Positions 54,839 to 64,000 of a stretch of 64,000 nucleotides of DNA are shown one piece after another (the stretch's first letter is position 1; each line of letters begins with the position of its first letter). Origin of the DNA: Candidatus Zixiibacteriota bacterium (GTDB taxonomy: Bacteria > Zixibacteria > MSB-5A5 > WJJR01 > JAJRUJ01). Below the pieces are notes generated by a model. It did no database searches. It was not told where the DNA came from and worked only from the letters and a program-made list of their open reading frames with translations. The position numbers and the translations under genes are program-made. The DNA is taken from contig JAJRUJ010000011.1 of assembly GCA_024277855.1 (NCBI GenBank), positions 1 through 64,000 on the forward strand, read 5' to 3'.

Positions 54839-56503
54839 ATGAGGCATACTGCCTCTTTACACACTCATTTGTTGTATCTGATTTTTTCTGTTGTCGCAAC
54901 GGTGGTATGCCTGGTCACCTCTGCCTCAGCGCAACAAATCTGGATCCGCGCTTATGAAACGCAGGAGGATCTTTGGGAATCCTATCAGGAAGGCGAAATT
55001 ACCCTCGAACAATATCGCGACCTTCTGGCCCTGTTTCGCGCGGGCGCAGATTCGGTATTCCAGCCACTTGATGACATTGAGCAACTGCCGGGGTTTTCTC
55101 CACTCGACTCGATGCCGCGCCTGGCTCCACCGACCTTGCTCTTTCAGGCCAAGTCAAATACAAGAAGGCGAGTTGCCGGGTCAACTGAAATTCGTTGGGG
55201 ATATACGCTCCCGGTGCGGGAGGAAACCGAGGAAGAAGGATACCTCATTAGTCGCTGGCGGTCGGAGAATGTGCGTCTCGTGCTCGATGGGCGGGCTGAG
55301 AATGGTCAATTGGCCGGTTTTCGCACCCGGGGTCTGGTGATCGGACGGGCGGATTCCGGCGTTCGTCTGACTTTGGGTAATTTCGAACCTCGCTACGGCC
55401 TGGGGCTGATCGTCGGTCGACGAGACCGGATTTTGGGTCGCACGGAAACAACACGTTTAACCGGATCATTCTGGCAGCCGACTTATTCGCGGTTTAATGG
55501 CGTGCAGTTCCAATCACGTACGGTGGCCGGGCAAGTGGAGTCTTTTGTCTCTCGGTTGGAATCGGAAGACTTTCGTGAAGATTGCTATGCCGCCCATTTA
55601 TCGGTTCAGCTCAATTCGGCAACGGCTTTCGGCCTTGCCTCGGTGATGACAGATCTGTCCCATCGCCAGGCAGGGCAAAGAGCAAGGCGAGTGGGAGTCG
55701 GTCCGTCACTATCGTACAACGGAGCAGGGATCGAATCCTCGGCTGAAATCGGGATGCTGGACGGCGGCGATTATGCCGCAGCGTTGAAAATAATCCGCCG
55801 AAGTGCGAAGACTCGTGTGGCAATGACCCTGTGGTCATATGATCCTGAATATACACTCCCATCCTCCGGCGGGCCGGGACATCCCGGGCGCAATCGGATT
55901 CAGCTTTTTGCCGATGAGTTGGATTACTATTCCCGTACGGCGGGCGAGCAGGGGTGTTTGCTGAATGTGCGCGCACCCTGCGGCCTGATCGGTCGAGTCG
56001 AGAGCGACCTCCAAATTTACAAAGACCGTCTCACCGGGACAAAGAATCTTGCCGGTAAGTTGGCCTGCAAATTTGCACCCGGCGGGGGGAACCGGATAAC
56101 GGCCTATCTTCGCGGCCGTGATCGCAAAGGCGCCGGTCTTGACCAACAGCAGATGTATTATGGCCTAATCGGCCGTCGGCCGATTTTTGGCCGCAGCAAA
56201 GCCGGAATCCGGGTTGAGTATGGACGTACTAATTCTGCCGATGACCGGTTACGTGAATCACTGCGTTTAGAGTTGCGCGCCGGGATACCGCTTAACCGCC
56301 GGTTGCAGATCACCCCGCGTTGGCGGTACGTCGATCCCGATTTGTCGGCGGCAGGCGACGGGTATTATTATCTCTATATCACCGAGTCAGTCAATCCCGG
56401 CCAGTCGATCACTCTCCAATTTATTGCCACGGTTAAAGGGTATGAAAAAAGTGAAAATGAAACCTACGCGGATATTCGTTTGCGGATGCGGTGGCGACTA
56501 TAG
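54839..56503 (+). CDS. Predicted outer-membrane beta-barrel protein
   Basis: A 554-residue exported protein (signal peptide to about residue 32, ASAQ). A helical N-terminal segment (YQEGEITLEQYRDLLALF) is followed from about residue 110 by many alternating beta strands rich in Arg, Gly and Tyr. It ends IRLRMRWRL with an aromatic/hydrophobic terminus. The organisation recalls helix-hairpin-helix/barrel proteins annotated near competence genes in Bacteroidetes, but I cannot confirm a family. The downstream lamin-tail and second barrel genes follow within 15 and 3 bases, so the three form one operon with the upstream promoter. Confidence 0.72.
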   Translation: MRHTASLHTHLLYLIFSVVATVVCLVTSASAQQIWIRAYETQEDLWESYQEGEITLEQYRDLLALFRAGADSVFQPLDDIEQLPGFSPLDSMPRLAPPTLLFQAKSNTRRRVAGSTEIRWGYTLPVREETEEEGYLISRWRSENVRLVLDGRAENGQLAGFRTRGLVIGRADSGVRLTLGNFEPRYGLGLIVGRRDRILGRTETTRLTGSFWQPTYSRFNGVQFQSRTVAGQVESFVSRLESEDFREDCYAAHLSVQLNSATAFGLASVMTDLSHRQAGQRARRVGVGPSLSYNGAGIESSAEIGMLDGGDYAAALKIIRRSAKTRVAMTLWSYDPEYTLPSSGGPGHPGRNRIQLFADELDYYSRTAGEQGCLLNVRAPCGLIGRVESDLQIYKDRLTGTKNLAGKLACKFAPGGGNRITAYLRGRDRKGAGLDQQQMYYGLIGRRPIFGRSKAGIRVEYGRTNSADDRLRESLRLELRAGIPLNRRLQITPRWRYVDPDLSAAGDGYYYLYITESVNPGQSITLQFIATVKGYEKSENETYADIRLRMRWRL

Positions 56504-56518
56504 GTCGGGGTGGGTGGT

Positions 56519-58216
56519 ATGATGAGTAAATTTCAGCGAAGACACAGAGCGGCGATTGTCCTGATGGCTGCTATATTTCCTTTCCTGCTTATGGCCGTTG
56601 CACAGGCGGCATCGCCGGTGGTGATCAATGAAGTTCTGGCGAATGAACCGGGTTCAGCGGTGGTGCTGGAATGGGTGGAATTGCATAATCGAACAGACTC
56701 CTCCATTACCCTGGCAAACTTTGTTTTCGTCGATGGGAATGATACGACTGCTCTTGCGGAGATGACCCTTTCCCCGGGGGGATACGGTATTCTGGCCCGG
56801 CGGTTGACCGCCGGCCCCGGCGAGAACTCGTTTGAGTCAACATGGGGTGATGGTTCGGGCATCTGGGGTGACGATGCTACTGAGCAGTATCCCGCGCTGG
56901 CGGCGACGATGAGTCTGCGTAACACGGCGGATACGGTGGCGTTGTACCACGGGCATGAATCATCGCGGCTATTCTGGTCAAACAGTGCGGACGACGGTAT
57001 CTCACTCGAACGGATTCTACCGGAAAGCCCGGATGAATCGGAGTCATTTGTTTATTCCGCCGACCCCGATGGCTCGACACCGGGACGAATCAATTCAGCC
57101 ACCCCGAGACCCAACGACCTTGCTTTCGATACGACCGGTATCACAATTACGCCATATCCACCCCGCGAATATGAACCGTTGACCTTCTCGTTTACGGTCG
57201 TCAATATTGGGTTGGATATTTCCACCGCCAATTATGTGCGGATCGCCGACGATTTCAATTTCGACTGCCTGTTGACTGAGAATGAAATTCTGGATTCTCT
57301 CGGAATTCCCGCGCTGCAACCCGGACAAGCGTACCCGGTTTCGTCTGAGGGGTCATTTGCCGGTGGGTTTCACCAGGTGGTTGTCGAAATCGGTCAGGAT
57401 GACGATACGACGGACAACCACTTTGTCCGGCAGTTTAAGGTCGCCTACGGTCAACCGGAGATAGTGATTAATGAGTATCTCCCGGACCCTCTTCCCGGCA
57501 AGTCGGAAGAATGGATTGAGCTTTACAATCGGAGTGAAACTCCGGTTGACCTGGCCGGTTGGCAAATAGGCGATTCTGTTGCGCAGAGTTTTATCACAGA
57601 GGATGTACTGGTCTTGCCGCCGGGAGAGTTTTTGGTGGTTTGCGAACAACTCGATGCATTCACGCTGGTCTATCCGGAGACCGCACCTGCCCGGGTAGTC
57701 GAAGTCAATGGCTGGCGGACGTTAAACAATACCGGTGATCGGATCGTCCTGGTGGACGATTTTGGTTATGTCGTCGATTCGTTGCGCTACGCCGAAATGT
57801 ATGGGGGCGAACGTTCGATTGAGCGAATTGATCCGGACGGCCCGTCGGGTAATCCGGCAAATTGGTGGGGATCGGTCGATCCTGCCGGGGCCACTCCGGG
57901 GGCGGAAAATTCCACCGCCGTGGACTATACCGACGATTTACAGGTCTCGATTTCACCTAACCCGTTTGTCCGGGGTTCCATGGTTGAAATTCATTATGGT
58001 GTGCCGTTGTTAACGATGATGAGCGCGGCGATATATGATCTCAACGGGCGAATGGTGAAATCACTATTGGAGGATGAACCGGTGGTCTCGGGCATGCTCG
58101 TCTGGGAGGGAGCCGATGGTCATGGCCTGGCGTTGCCTCCGGGAATCTATGTGGCCTTTTTTGAAACTGAGGCGGGTGCACGGCGGAAAATACCCATTGC
58201 CGTGCGCCCGGAGTAG
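56519..58216 (+). CDS. Secreted lamin-tail-domain protein with C-terminal sorting domain
   Basis: About 565 residues with a signal peptide (to about residue 27). There are two lamin-tail (LTD) domains, the first starting VVINEVLANEPGS...EWVELHNRT and the second starting IVINEYLPDPLPGKSEEWIE near residue 320. A CARDB-like Ig domain lies between them. A C-terminal FlgD-like sorting domain (SISPNPFVRGS...DLNGRMV...LPPGIYVAFFE) follows. Bacterial LTD proteins are extracellular and often associated with nucleases or the cell surface; no catalytic domain is seen here. Two adjacent ATG codons (56519, 56522) can serve as start. Confidence 0.85.
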   Translation: MMSKFQRRHRAAIVLMAAIFPFLLMAVAQAASPVVINEVLANEPGSAVVLEWVELHNRTDSSITLANFVFVDGNDTTALAEMTLSPGGYGILARRLTAGPGENSFESTWGDGSGIWGDDATEQYPALAATMSLRNTADTVALYHGHESSRLFWSNSADDGISLERILPESPDESESFVYSADPDGSTPGRINSATPRPNDLAFDTTGITITPYPPREYEPLTFSFTVVNIGLDISTANYVRIADDFNFDCLLTENEILDSLGIPALQPGQAYPVSSEGSFAGGFHQVVVEIGQDDDTTDNHFVRQFKVAYGQPEIVINEYLPDPLPGKSEEWIELYNRSETPVDLAGWQIGDSVAQSFITEDVLVLPPGEFLVVCEQLDAFTLVYPETAPARVVEVNGWRTLNNTGDRIVLVDDFGYVVDSLRYAEMYGGERSIERIDPDGPSGNPANWWGSVDPAGATPGAENSTAVDYTDDLQVSISPNPFVRGSMVEIHYGVPLLTMMSAAIYDLNGRMVKSLLEDEPVVSGMLVWEGADGHGLALPPGIYVAFFETEAGARRKIPIAVRPE

Positions 58217-58219
58217 AAA

Positions 58220-59077
58220 ATGAGTCGCATGATCGACAGTATTTACAGTTGTCCGGTTTCACTGTTTGCGGTTCTTATCACTCTGCTCTTGACGCCGCAA
58301 TCTTTACCGGCGCAATCGGGAGCGTTTGGCGGGGTTTTCGACGCAGGAGCGCTTGTCGCGGTCGGCAATAGTGACGCCGCCCGTCCGGGCCAGGCGGTCG
58401 CAATTTTAAATAATCCTGCCCAGGTGGTCATCGGCGGGAAATGGTCGGCGGCGGCTGGATACCACCGACTATATGAACTCGAATATCTGCAACGTTCCTG
58501 GGGAGCCGCCAAATTTCGCGGAGACCGCTGGGGTGTAGGATTATCCGTGTCACGATTCGGCAAGGAGGAGTTTTATACCGAGACAGAAACCGCAATGGCG
58601 ATCGGGGTGCGACCATGCGACAGATTCGCCTTCGGCGTCGAGGTCAAAAATTTAAGGTTGGCTTATACTCCTGATGCGCCGAATTATGTGGACTGGTCGG
58701 CCGGGATTGGTGTGGTTGGCCGGCCACTCTCGGCGGTGACGGTAACGGGCACGGTTGGTGGTATTGGCCTCGGGAATTTCCTGCCCGGATACGATCTCCC
58801 CCGGGAGTACCGACTTTCGGCGGCGGCCGATTTGGCCGGCGACATCCGTTTGTGTGGTTCCTGGACACAACAGGAGGATGATCGAGATATCCTCGCCCTT
58901 GGGCAGCGAATCGGCCTGTCGGATAGTTTTGCCTTCACCTCGGCGGTTTATTTTGAGCCGGCCCGCTATGCCCTCGGCGGGGAGTTTATTTTAAGCGGGC
59001 AGACAATTTATTATACCTATCTCTCACATTCAGAGTTGGGCGGGTCGCATTACCTGGAATTTGAGGTGAACAGATGA
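58220..59077 (+). CDS. PorV/PorQ-like outer-membrane barrel protein
   Basis: A 285-residue exported protein (signal peptide to about residue 32, LPAQS). FGGVFDAGALVAVGNSDAARPGQ followed by NNPAQVV resembles the opening of PorV/PorQ-type barrels, which carry cargo bearing the sorting domain in type IX secretion. Strand-turn repeats fill the rest. It starts 3 bases after the lamin-tail gene, with GGAG in that gene's end serving as ribosome site, so translation is probably coupled. The PorV-like role is inference from sequence style and from the neighbouring sorting-domain protein. Confidence 0.68.
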   Translation: MSRMIDSIYSCPVSLFAVLITLLLTPQSLPAQSGAFGGVFDAGALVAVGNSDAARPGQAVAILNNPAQVVIGGKWSAAAGYHRLYELEYLQRSWGAAKFRGDRWGVGLSVSRFGKEEFYTETETAMAIGVRPCDRFAFGVEVKNLRLAYTPDAPNYVDWSAGIGVVGRPLSAVTVTGTVGGIGLGNFLPGYDLPREYRLSAAADLAGDIRLCGSWTQQEDDRDILALGQRIGLSDSFAFTSAVYFEPARYALGGEFILSGQTIYYTYLSHSELGGSHYLEFEVNR

Positions 59078-59089
59078 GCGGTATCCAGT

Positions 59090-61240
59090 TCAAAAGCGTG
59101 TGCGATGTCGGTCTTTGTTGTCTTTTTGCTGACGATGATCGGAGACATCAAAGCGGTGCAGCGGGCAATAATTAAGGGTATCCGCCGGATCGAGAAAGAC
59201 CTCGGGGTAAGTATCGATACAAAAATCAGTGGCAATATATCCTGTTTCGCGACAGACCTCTTTTTCATACACACCATCCGGTATTTCGAATGCCAGTTCC
59301 GGGAGTGAGTCGTGGGCGGCGATCATAAACTTAGTCCAGATCGGTAACGCGGTTGCCGCCCCGGTGCCGGTATGATACCCGCCGATCGGCGTTTTCAAAT
59401 CATATCCGACCCAGACCCCCGCCGTGATTTGCGGGGTGAATCCCATGAACCAGTTGTCCATGTAGGAGTCGGTTGTCCCGGTTTTGCCGCCGGCCGGACG
59501 AGTAAATCCCCGCCAGCGCATGCCCTTACCTGTGCCCTCACGGGCAACGCTTTCCAGGACACTCGTAACGATATAGGCGGTTTTGGCCGACAGGGCTTCC
59601 TGTTTCTGAGCCACCGCGTTAATTTCCAGCGGATTGCCATAGCGATCGAGGATCTTCTTGATAAGCCGGGGAGTTGTGTGAATGCCGCCATTGGGAAAAC
59701 AGGCATAGGCCTCGACCATCTCGGAAAGATAAACTTCCGACGCACCGATCGCCAGCGTCGGCACGGGCAGCAGGTCACTTCGGATTCCCATCTGGTGAGC
59801 ATAGAAAATCGCCCGTTTTGGATCAATTTGTTGCAGGAGTTTTATCGAGATTAAATTGCGTGAATCGGCGATCCCCGCCCGCAAGGTCATCTTGCCTTTG
59901 AATTTCAAATCGAAATTGTGGGGCCGCCATTCCGGTGTGCCGGGAATGGACAGCACTATCGGCGAATCGTACAGCGTATCCGAGGGCATGAATCCCGCTT
60001 CAATTGCCGCGGTGACCACAAATGGTTTGAACGATGAGCCGGGCTGACGGTGTGCCTGGGTGGCGCGATTCCACTGACTTTCGGCGAAACTCCGACCGCC
60101 GACGATCACCAGAACATCGCCGGTCTTATTGTCCAGCGCATACAACGCGGCCTGAAGTTTTTTGTGGACAAAAGTGGTATCGCCCGTTTCCGGGTCGATT
60201 TTGGTTAAATAGTATTCCGGGTTTTTCTCGGGGGTATGCTTTGCCTCGGCACTGGCCCGCAGTGAATCGATACTTTGCCGGATGAAACGCTCCGCGGCTT
60301 CCTGCAATCCAAAATCCATCGTGGTGTAAATTTCCAGGCCGTCGGAATAGAGACCGCTGACGCCGTAATTTTTCTCGATATATCGCCGGATTTCCTCCGA
60401 AAAATACTCGCCGACGCCATACTCTACGGTTGCCGGTTTTATCCGCAATGGCAGGACACGCAAACTGTCAAATTGTTCTTGAGTAATCTTGCCGAAGTCG
60501 CGCATTGAGGCCAACACGACATTTCGCCGGCGATAGGCCCGGGTGGGATTTCGCAACGGCGCATAGCGATTTGGGGCCTTGAATGTGGCGGCAAGAACCG
60601 CGCAATCGAGAATATCCAACTCATTGATATCTTTGGAAAAATATGTCTGGGCGGCAGATTTGACACCATACGCGCCGCTGCCGAAATTATAGAGATTGAG
60701 ATACATCTCCAGGATTTCATTTTTTGAGTAGGTGCGTTCGATCTTGATTGCCGTCAGCAGTTCTTTGATTTTGCGGGTGAGCGTCCGTTCCGGGGTCAAA
60801 AACAGCATGCGGGCCAATTGCTGAGTGACGGTGGACCCGCCCTGGGTGATCCCGCCCCGACGGATATTAACCACAATCGCCCGGGCAAGTCCGGTCCAAT
60901 CGAAACCCCAATGATCGTAAAACTTGCGGTCCTCAGTGGCCAACAGAGCATCAATGAGCGGTTGCGGCAGCTCGTCGTAGCGGGCCAACATCCGTCGCTC
61001 CCGATAGAATTGCTTGAACAATCGCCCGTTCCGATCATAGACTTTTGCTGGAAGAATCGGCGTGATATTATAAATCTGTTCGATCGAGGGGAGATCTTCC
61101 TGGTAGGTCTTGATCGTGCGTACGGCGACAAATGCCAACATGATTGCCACGAGGACCGCGCCCGCCAGCCAGAAGCGAGGATGGAAGAGAAATCGTCCTT
61201 TCGCGGGTGTCCGTCCCTTTTTCCCCCTGATTATTCCCAT
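59090..61240 (-). CDS. Penicillin-binding protein 1A-type bifunctional transglycosylase/transpeptidase
   Basis: About 716 residues: a membrane anchor (residues 22-45), a GT51 transglycosylase (TEDRKFYDHWGFDWTGL, GGSTVTQQLARMLF) and a transpeptidase with the SxxK serine in GSSFKPFV, SxN in DSRNLISIK and KTG in GGKTGTTDSYMDNWF. It polymerises and crosslinks peptidoglycan. The ATG at 61240 gives a typical short cytoplasmic tail; an in-frame start 75 bases upstream is possible. It is convergent with the PorV-like gene, 12 bases away. Confidence 0.93.
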   Translation of the reverse strand: MGIIRGKKGRTPAKGRFLFHPRFWLAGAVLVAIMLAFVAVRTIKTYQEDLPSIEQIYNITPILPAKVYDRNGRLFKQFYRERRMLARYDELPQPLIDALLATEDRKFYDHWGFDWTGLARAIVVNIRRGGITQGGSTVTQQLARMLFLTPERTLTRKIKELLTAIKIERTYSKNEILEMYLNLYNFGSGAYGVKSAAQTYFSKDINELDILDCAVLAATFKAPNRYAPLRNPTRAYRRRNVVLASMRDFGKITQEQFDSLRVLPLRIKPATVEYGVGEYFSEEIRRYIEKNYGVSGLYSDGLEIYTTMDFGLQEAAERFIRQSIDSLRASAEAKHTPEKNPEYYLTKIDPETGDTTFVHKKLQAALYALDNKTGDVLVIVGGRSFAESQWNRATQAHRQPGSSFKPFVVTAAIEAGFMPSDTLYDSPIVLSIPGTPEWRPHNFDLKFKGKMTLRAGIADSRNLISIKLLQQIDPKRAIFYAHQMGIRSDLLPVPTLAIGASEVYLSEMVEAYACFPNGGIHTTPRLIKKILDRYGNPLEINAVAQKQEALSAKTAYIVTSVLESVAREGTGKGMRWRGFTRPAGGKTGTTDSYMDNWFMGFTPQITAGVWVGYDLKTPIGGYHTGTGAATALPIWTKFMIAAHDSLPELAFEIPDGVYEKEVCRETGYIATDFCIDTYPEVFLDPADTLNYCPLHRFDVSDHRQQKDNKDRHRTRF

Positions 61241-61392
61241 ATGGCTGTCCTGTCGGTCTGTCTCGATCCCATCCTTCTCAATAAGCAGGAGTCGGGGAGA
61301 CCAGTGGTCAAGCAAAAAGCACTTGCCATTCGATTTTTCGGTCGATAATTATAACATACTGGCGCCGGTAGGTTCCGGCGCCGGTTTTGATT

Positions 61393-62607
61393 ATGCAAAA
61401 TGTCGCCGAACAAATACGGATCATTTCCTCGGGCACAGTGGAAATCCTGCCTGAGGGGGGGTTGGAACAACGGCTGACCGCAGCGGTCAAGACCGGCCGA
61501 CCCCTGCGGGTGAAACAGGGGTTTGATCCGACCGCGCCGGATATCCACCTCGGCCATACCGTCGGGTTGCGCAAGCTCAAACAGTTCCAGGACCTCGGCC
61601 ACACAATTGTGTTGATCGTCGGGGATTATACCGGCATGGTCGGCGATCCTTCCGGTCGCTCGGCCACCCGGCCCCGACTGACCGAGGAGCAGGTCGAAGA
61701 GAATGCGCAGACTTATCTGAGGCAGTGTTTTAAGGTTCTGGACGAGTCGAAGACTGAGGTACATAAAAACGGTGAGTGGTTTAGCAAGATGCCGTTCGCC
61801 GAGATCATGTTCCTTGCCTCGCAGATCACCGTTTCGCGGATGCTCGAACGGGATGATTTTGACAAGCGGTTCAAGGCCGAGGCGCCGATCTCGATCCACG
61901 AGATGTTTTATCCGCTGATGCAGGCCTATGATTCGGTGGCGATAAAAGCGGATATCGAAATCGGCGGAACCGACCAGAAATTCAACTTGTTGGCCGGTCG
62001 GCAGATTCAGGAGGCCTATAAACAGCCGCCACAAATCGTGCTGACCCTGCCGATCCTGGTGGGCACCGATGGGGTCCAGCGGATGAGTAAGTCGCTGGGG
62101 AATTATATCGGCGTAGACGATCCGCCCAACCAGATTTTCGGCAAAACCATGTCGATTCCCGACGATGCCATCGTCCAGTATTTCCAATTGGCGACTGATC
62201 TTGACCCGGCCGAAGTCGAGAAAATCCAGCGGGAACTCGAAGCGGGGTCGGTTAACCCGATGGAACGTAAAAAAGACCTGGCCGAAACGCTGGTGCGGAT
62301 GTATTACGACGAAGCAACCGGAAGCCGGGAACGCGATAATTTTACGCAGACATTTTCACAGAAGAAACGGCCGGAAAAAGTCGACGAAGTCATCCGGGAG
62401 AAGCCGGGGCAGAGAGTCAGTGTCCTCACTTTGGCGATGGACAGTGGATTCCCGAAATCCAAAGGCGAAGCACGCAGGATGATCGCCCAGGGCGGGTTTT
62501 ATGTCGATGATGACCGTCAGAGTGACCCCTTCGCCGAGTTATCGACAGCCAGTCCTTTATTTGTAAAATATGGTAAGAAAAAATTCGTTATTGTTGTATA
62601 TAAGTAA
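61393..62607 (+). CDS. tyrS: Tyrosyl-tRNA synthetase
   Basis: A 404-residue class I synthetase. The HIGH motif appears as HLGH in APDIHLGHTVGLRK, tyrosine-binding residues lie in GDYTGMVGDPSGRS and IGGTDQKFNL, KMSKS appears as RMSKSLGN, and an S4 domain is at the C-terminus. The length and pattern fit the TyrZ-type branch. Start at ATG 61393; a TTG two codons upstream is the alternative. No clear ribosome site is seen. Confidence 0.95.
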   Translation: MQNVAEQIRIISSGTVEILPEGGLEQRLTAAVKTGRPLRVKQGFDPTAPDIHLGHTVGLRKLKQFQDLGHTIVLIVGDYTGMVGDPSGRSATRPRLTEEQVEENAQTYLRQCFKVLDESKTEVHKNGEWFSKMPFAEIMFLASQITVSRMLERDDFDKRFKAEAPISIHEMFYPLMQAYDSVAIKADIEIGGTDQKFNLLAGRQIQEAYKQPPQIVLTLPILVGTDGVQRMSKSLGNYIGVDDPPNQIFGKTMSIPDDAIVQYFQLATDLDPAEVEKIQRELEAGSVNPMERKKDLAETLVRMYYDEATGSRERDNFTQTFSQKKRPEKVDEVIREKPGQRVSVLTLAMDSGFPKSKGEARRMIAQGGFYVDDDRQSDPFAELSTASPLFVKYGKKKFVIVVYK

Positions 62608-62656
62608 ACCCCCGACATTACTTTCCGGGTCGGGTTGGATGATCAACAGGTGAGCG

Positions 62657-63755
62657 ATGGATATTTCGGCAACGATAAAAACCAACTCCGAGAGACTACA
62701 ATCTCTTCGGGGGTTTCTTTGACCTGGAAGGCCGCCGGGCCGTCATTGCCAAGTTGGAAAAAGCCACCTCCGCCGACAATTTCTGGACCGACCAACGCAA
62801 GGCCCAAAAAGTCCTCAAAGAGATTGCCCTTCATAAATCGTGGATTTCCGGCTGGGAATATCTCCAGGCCCGACTTGATGATGTGACAGTTCTGCAGGAA
62901 CTGGGTGAAGAGGAGAACGATGCCTCATCGCTGGCGGAAGCTGAATCATTACTCGAGGGTCTTGCTGCCGATATCGAATTGTTCTCTTTGAGGACATTCC
63001 TTTCCGGTCCGGACGATCCCAATGACTGCATTATGACGATCCATTCCGGCGCGGGGGGGACCGAGTCGTGCGATTGGGCCCAAATGTTGATGCGCATGTA
63101 CACCCGTTGGATCGAGCGGCGAGGGTTTTCTTACGAAACTCTCGATATACAGGCGGGGGAAGAGGTGGGGATCAAGTCGGTCACGCTGGAGATCAAGGGT
63201 GAGTATGCCTTCGGCTATCTCCGCGCCGAACTGGGTGTCCACCGACTGGTGCGTATCTCGCCGTTTGATGCGAACAAGCGCCGGCATACGTCGTTTGCCT
63301 CGGTATTTGTCATTCCGGAAGTCGACAACGATATTGAGATCAATATCCGCGATGAGGACCTGCGGGTCGACACCTATCGCGCGTCGGGGGCCGGCGGTCA
63401 GCATGTGAATAAAACATCCTCGGCCGTTCGGCTGACCCATCTCCCGAGCGGGATAGTCGTACAGTGTCAGTCCGAGCGTTCACAACACAAGAACCGCGAG
63501 TCGGCGATGAAAGTCCTGCGGGCACGACTTTATCAACTGGAAAAAGAAAAAGAAGACGAGAAGAAGAAGGACCTCGAAAAATCGAAGAAGAAAATCGAAT
63601 GGGGTTCACAGATCCGCTCGTATGTCTTCCAGCCCTACCAGATGGTCAAAGATGTGCGGACAAATTATGAAACGTCGAATATTCAGGCCGTAATGGACGG
63701 CGACCTCGATGGGTTCATCAATGCGTTTCTCAGTTCGAACAAGAACGAAACATGA
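62657..63755 (+). CDS. prfB: Peptide chain release factor 2 (programmed +1 frameshift)
   Basis: A 365-residue RF2 made from two frames: codons 1-21 (62657-62719), then, after skipping one base, 62721-63755. The zero frame ends in TGA at 62720-62722. The product has SPF in VRISPFDANKRRHTSF, which reads UGA/UAA, and the catalytic GGQ in ASGAGGQHVNKTSS. The start ATG follows AGGTGAG. Without the shift only a 21-residue peptide would result. Confidence 0.96.
62709..62723 (+). promoter_or_regulatory. prfB frameshift signal
   Basis: GGGGG (62709-62713), a three-base spacer and then CTTTGAC repeat the classic E. coli geometry: an internal Shine-Dalgarno-like sequence three bases before the CTT slip codon and a TGA-C stop. 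RF2 level thus autoregulates its own synthesis. Confidence 0.95.
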
Positions 63756-63785
63756 TCTCGCCGGATAGAATATAATCGATCCCCC

Positions 63786-64000
63786 ATGCGTGATTTGCCG
63801 GCAAAAAAGATGCAATTTGCCTCGGATAATCTCGTTGAACAAATTATCCGGGGAGAGAAAACCGCCAGTGTGGCGCGGCTCGACGAAATCGCTGTCGACG
63901 AAGATGAGTACAATCATGCGCTGGTTGTCGGTGAATATTACACTGTCTACAATAGCGCGTTGAAACCACGATGCACAATCCGCATCACCGGGATGGAGCT
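63786..64000 (+). CDS. ASCH-domain protein, cut by the window edge
   Basis: The first 71 codons are present. The frame opens MRDLPAKKMQFASDNLVEQI, followed by IRGEKTASV, VGEYYTVYN and CTIRITGMEL. The G-x-KTA-x pattern, the VG-containing strand and the Cys-x-I-x-I strand are characteristic of ASCH domains, which adopt a PUA-like fold and bind RNA or cleave N4-acetylcytidine. It follows prfB after 30 bases. The C-terminus is outside the window. Confidence 0.75.
   Translation, partial: MRDLPAKKMQFASDNLVEQIIRGEKTASVARLDEIAVDEDEYNHALVVGEYYTVYNSALKPRCTIRITGME

Noticed and set aside
62720-62722. Nonsense mutation in prfB
   Set aside because: TGA followed by C, the CTT slip codon and the GGGGG element at exact spacing identify the conserved programmed frameshift.

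Overview
The window reads as a piece of a Gram-negative bacterial chromosome, probably an uncultured lineage of the FCB superphylum (Zixibacteria-like; this placement is inference). Supporting features are outer-membrane barrels, lipoprotein signal peptides, secreted proteins with a NYPNPFNP/FlgD-like C-terminal sorting domain, PEP-CTERM proteins, an alpha-type glutamine synthetase, and a housekeeping core (rnpB, prfB with frameshift, tyrS, dnaG, mutS2, rpsU). Coding density is high and almost all genes are intact.

Layout. 0.2-4.2 kb (minus): a trkA-trkH-RCK channel potassium operon behind a good sigma70 promoter. 4.2-6.2 kb: an SGNH hydrolase and a DUF5989 membrane peptide, separated by a broken beta-helix gene and palindromic repeats. 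6.4-9.7 kb (minus): a small secreted acidic protein followed by a TPR-GAF-sigma54 activator. 10.1-16.1 kb (plus): a secretome operon (lipoprotein, barrel, M6 metalloprotease, lipoprotein) ending in a strong terminator. 16.2-19.7 kb (minus): a secreted helical protein, proline dehydrogenase, a small winged-helix protein and a UroD-family protein. 20.3-21.9 kb (plus): two PEP-CTERM proteins behind a near-perfect sigma54 promoter.

22.1-35.6 kb (plus) is the metabolic centrepiece. An archaeal-type HMG-CoA synthase/acetoacetyl-CoA thiolase/DUF35 triad is followed by methylcrotonyl-CoA carboxylase (separate carboxyltransferase, biotin carboxylase and biotin carrier genes), methylglutaconyl-CoA hydratase, a second thiolase, hydroxybutyryl-CoA dehydrogenase, two acyl-CoA dehydrogenases (one interrupted by an amber codon), branched-chain aminotransferase and rpiB. 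Together these cover the leucine/isovaleryl-CoA route to HMG-CoA, but no HMG-CoA lyase is present; the triad stands where the lyase would be. On the other strand, 36.3-39.6 kb holds split methylmalonyl-CoA mutase and MeaB, the propionyl-CoA arm of Ile/Val degradation. Repeats of several kinds lie between the two blocks.

39.7-51.4 kb (minus) is a housekeeping block: recJ, rnpB, guaB, a zinc-ribbon coiled-coil protein, two tRNAs, dnaG, a signal peptidase I homologue lacking both catalytic residues, mutS2, cvpA, yqeY and rpsU. 51.6-54.6 kb has a HAD hydrolase, rsmE and glnA. 54.7-59.1 kb (plus) is a second envelope operon (barrel, lamin-tail protein with sorting domain, barrel). 59-64 kb has a class A penicillin-binding protein, tyrS, prfB and the start of an ASCH-domain gene cut by the window edge.

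The observations most worth following are the lyase-less leucine/HMG-CoA cluster, the dead signal peptidase, the sigma54-driven PEP-CTERM operon, and the nested-hairpin tandem repeat. All statements come from reading the sequence; no database search was run.
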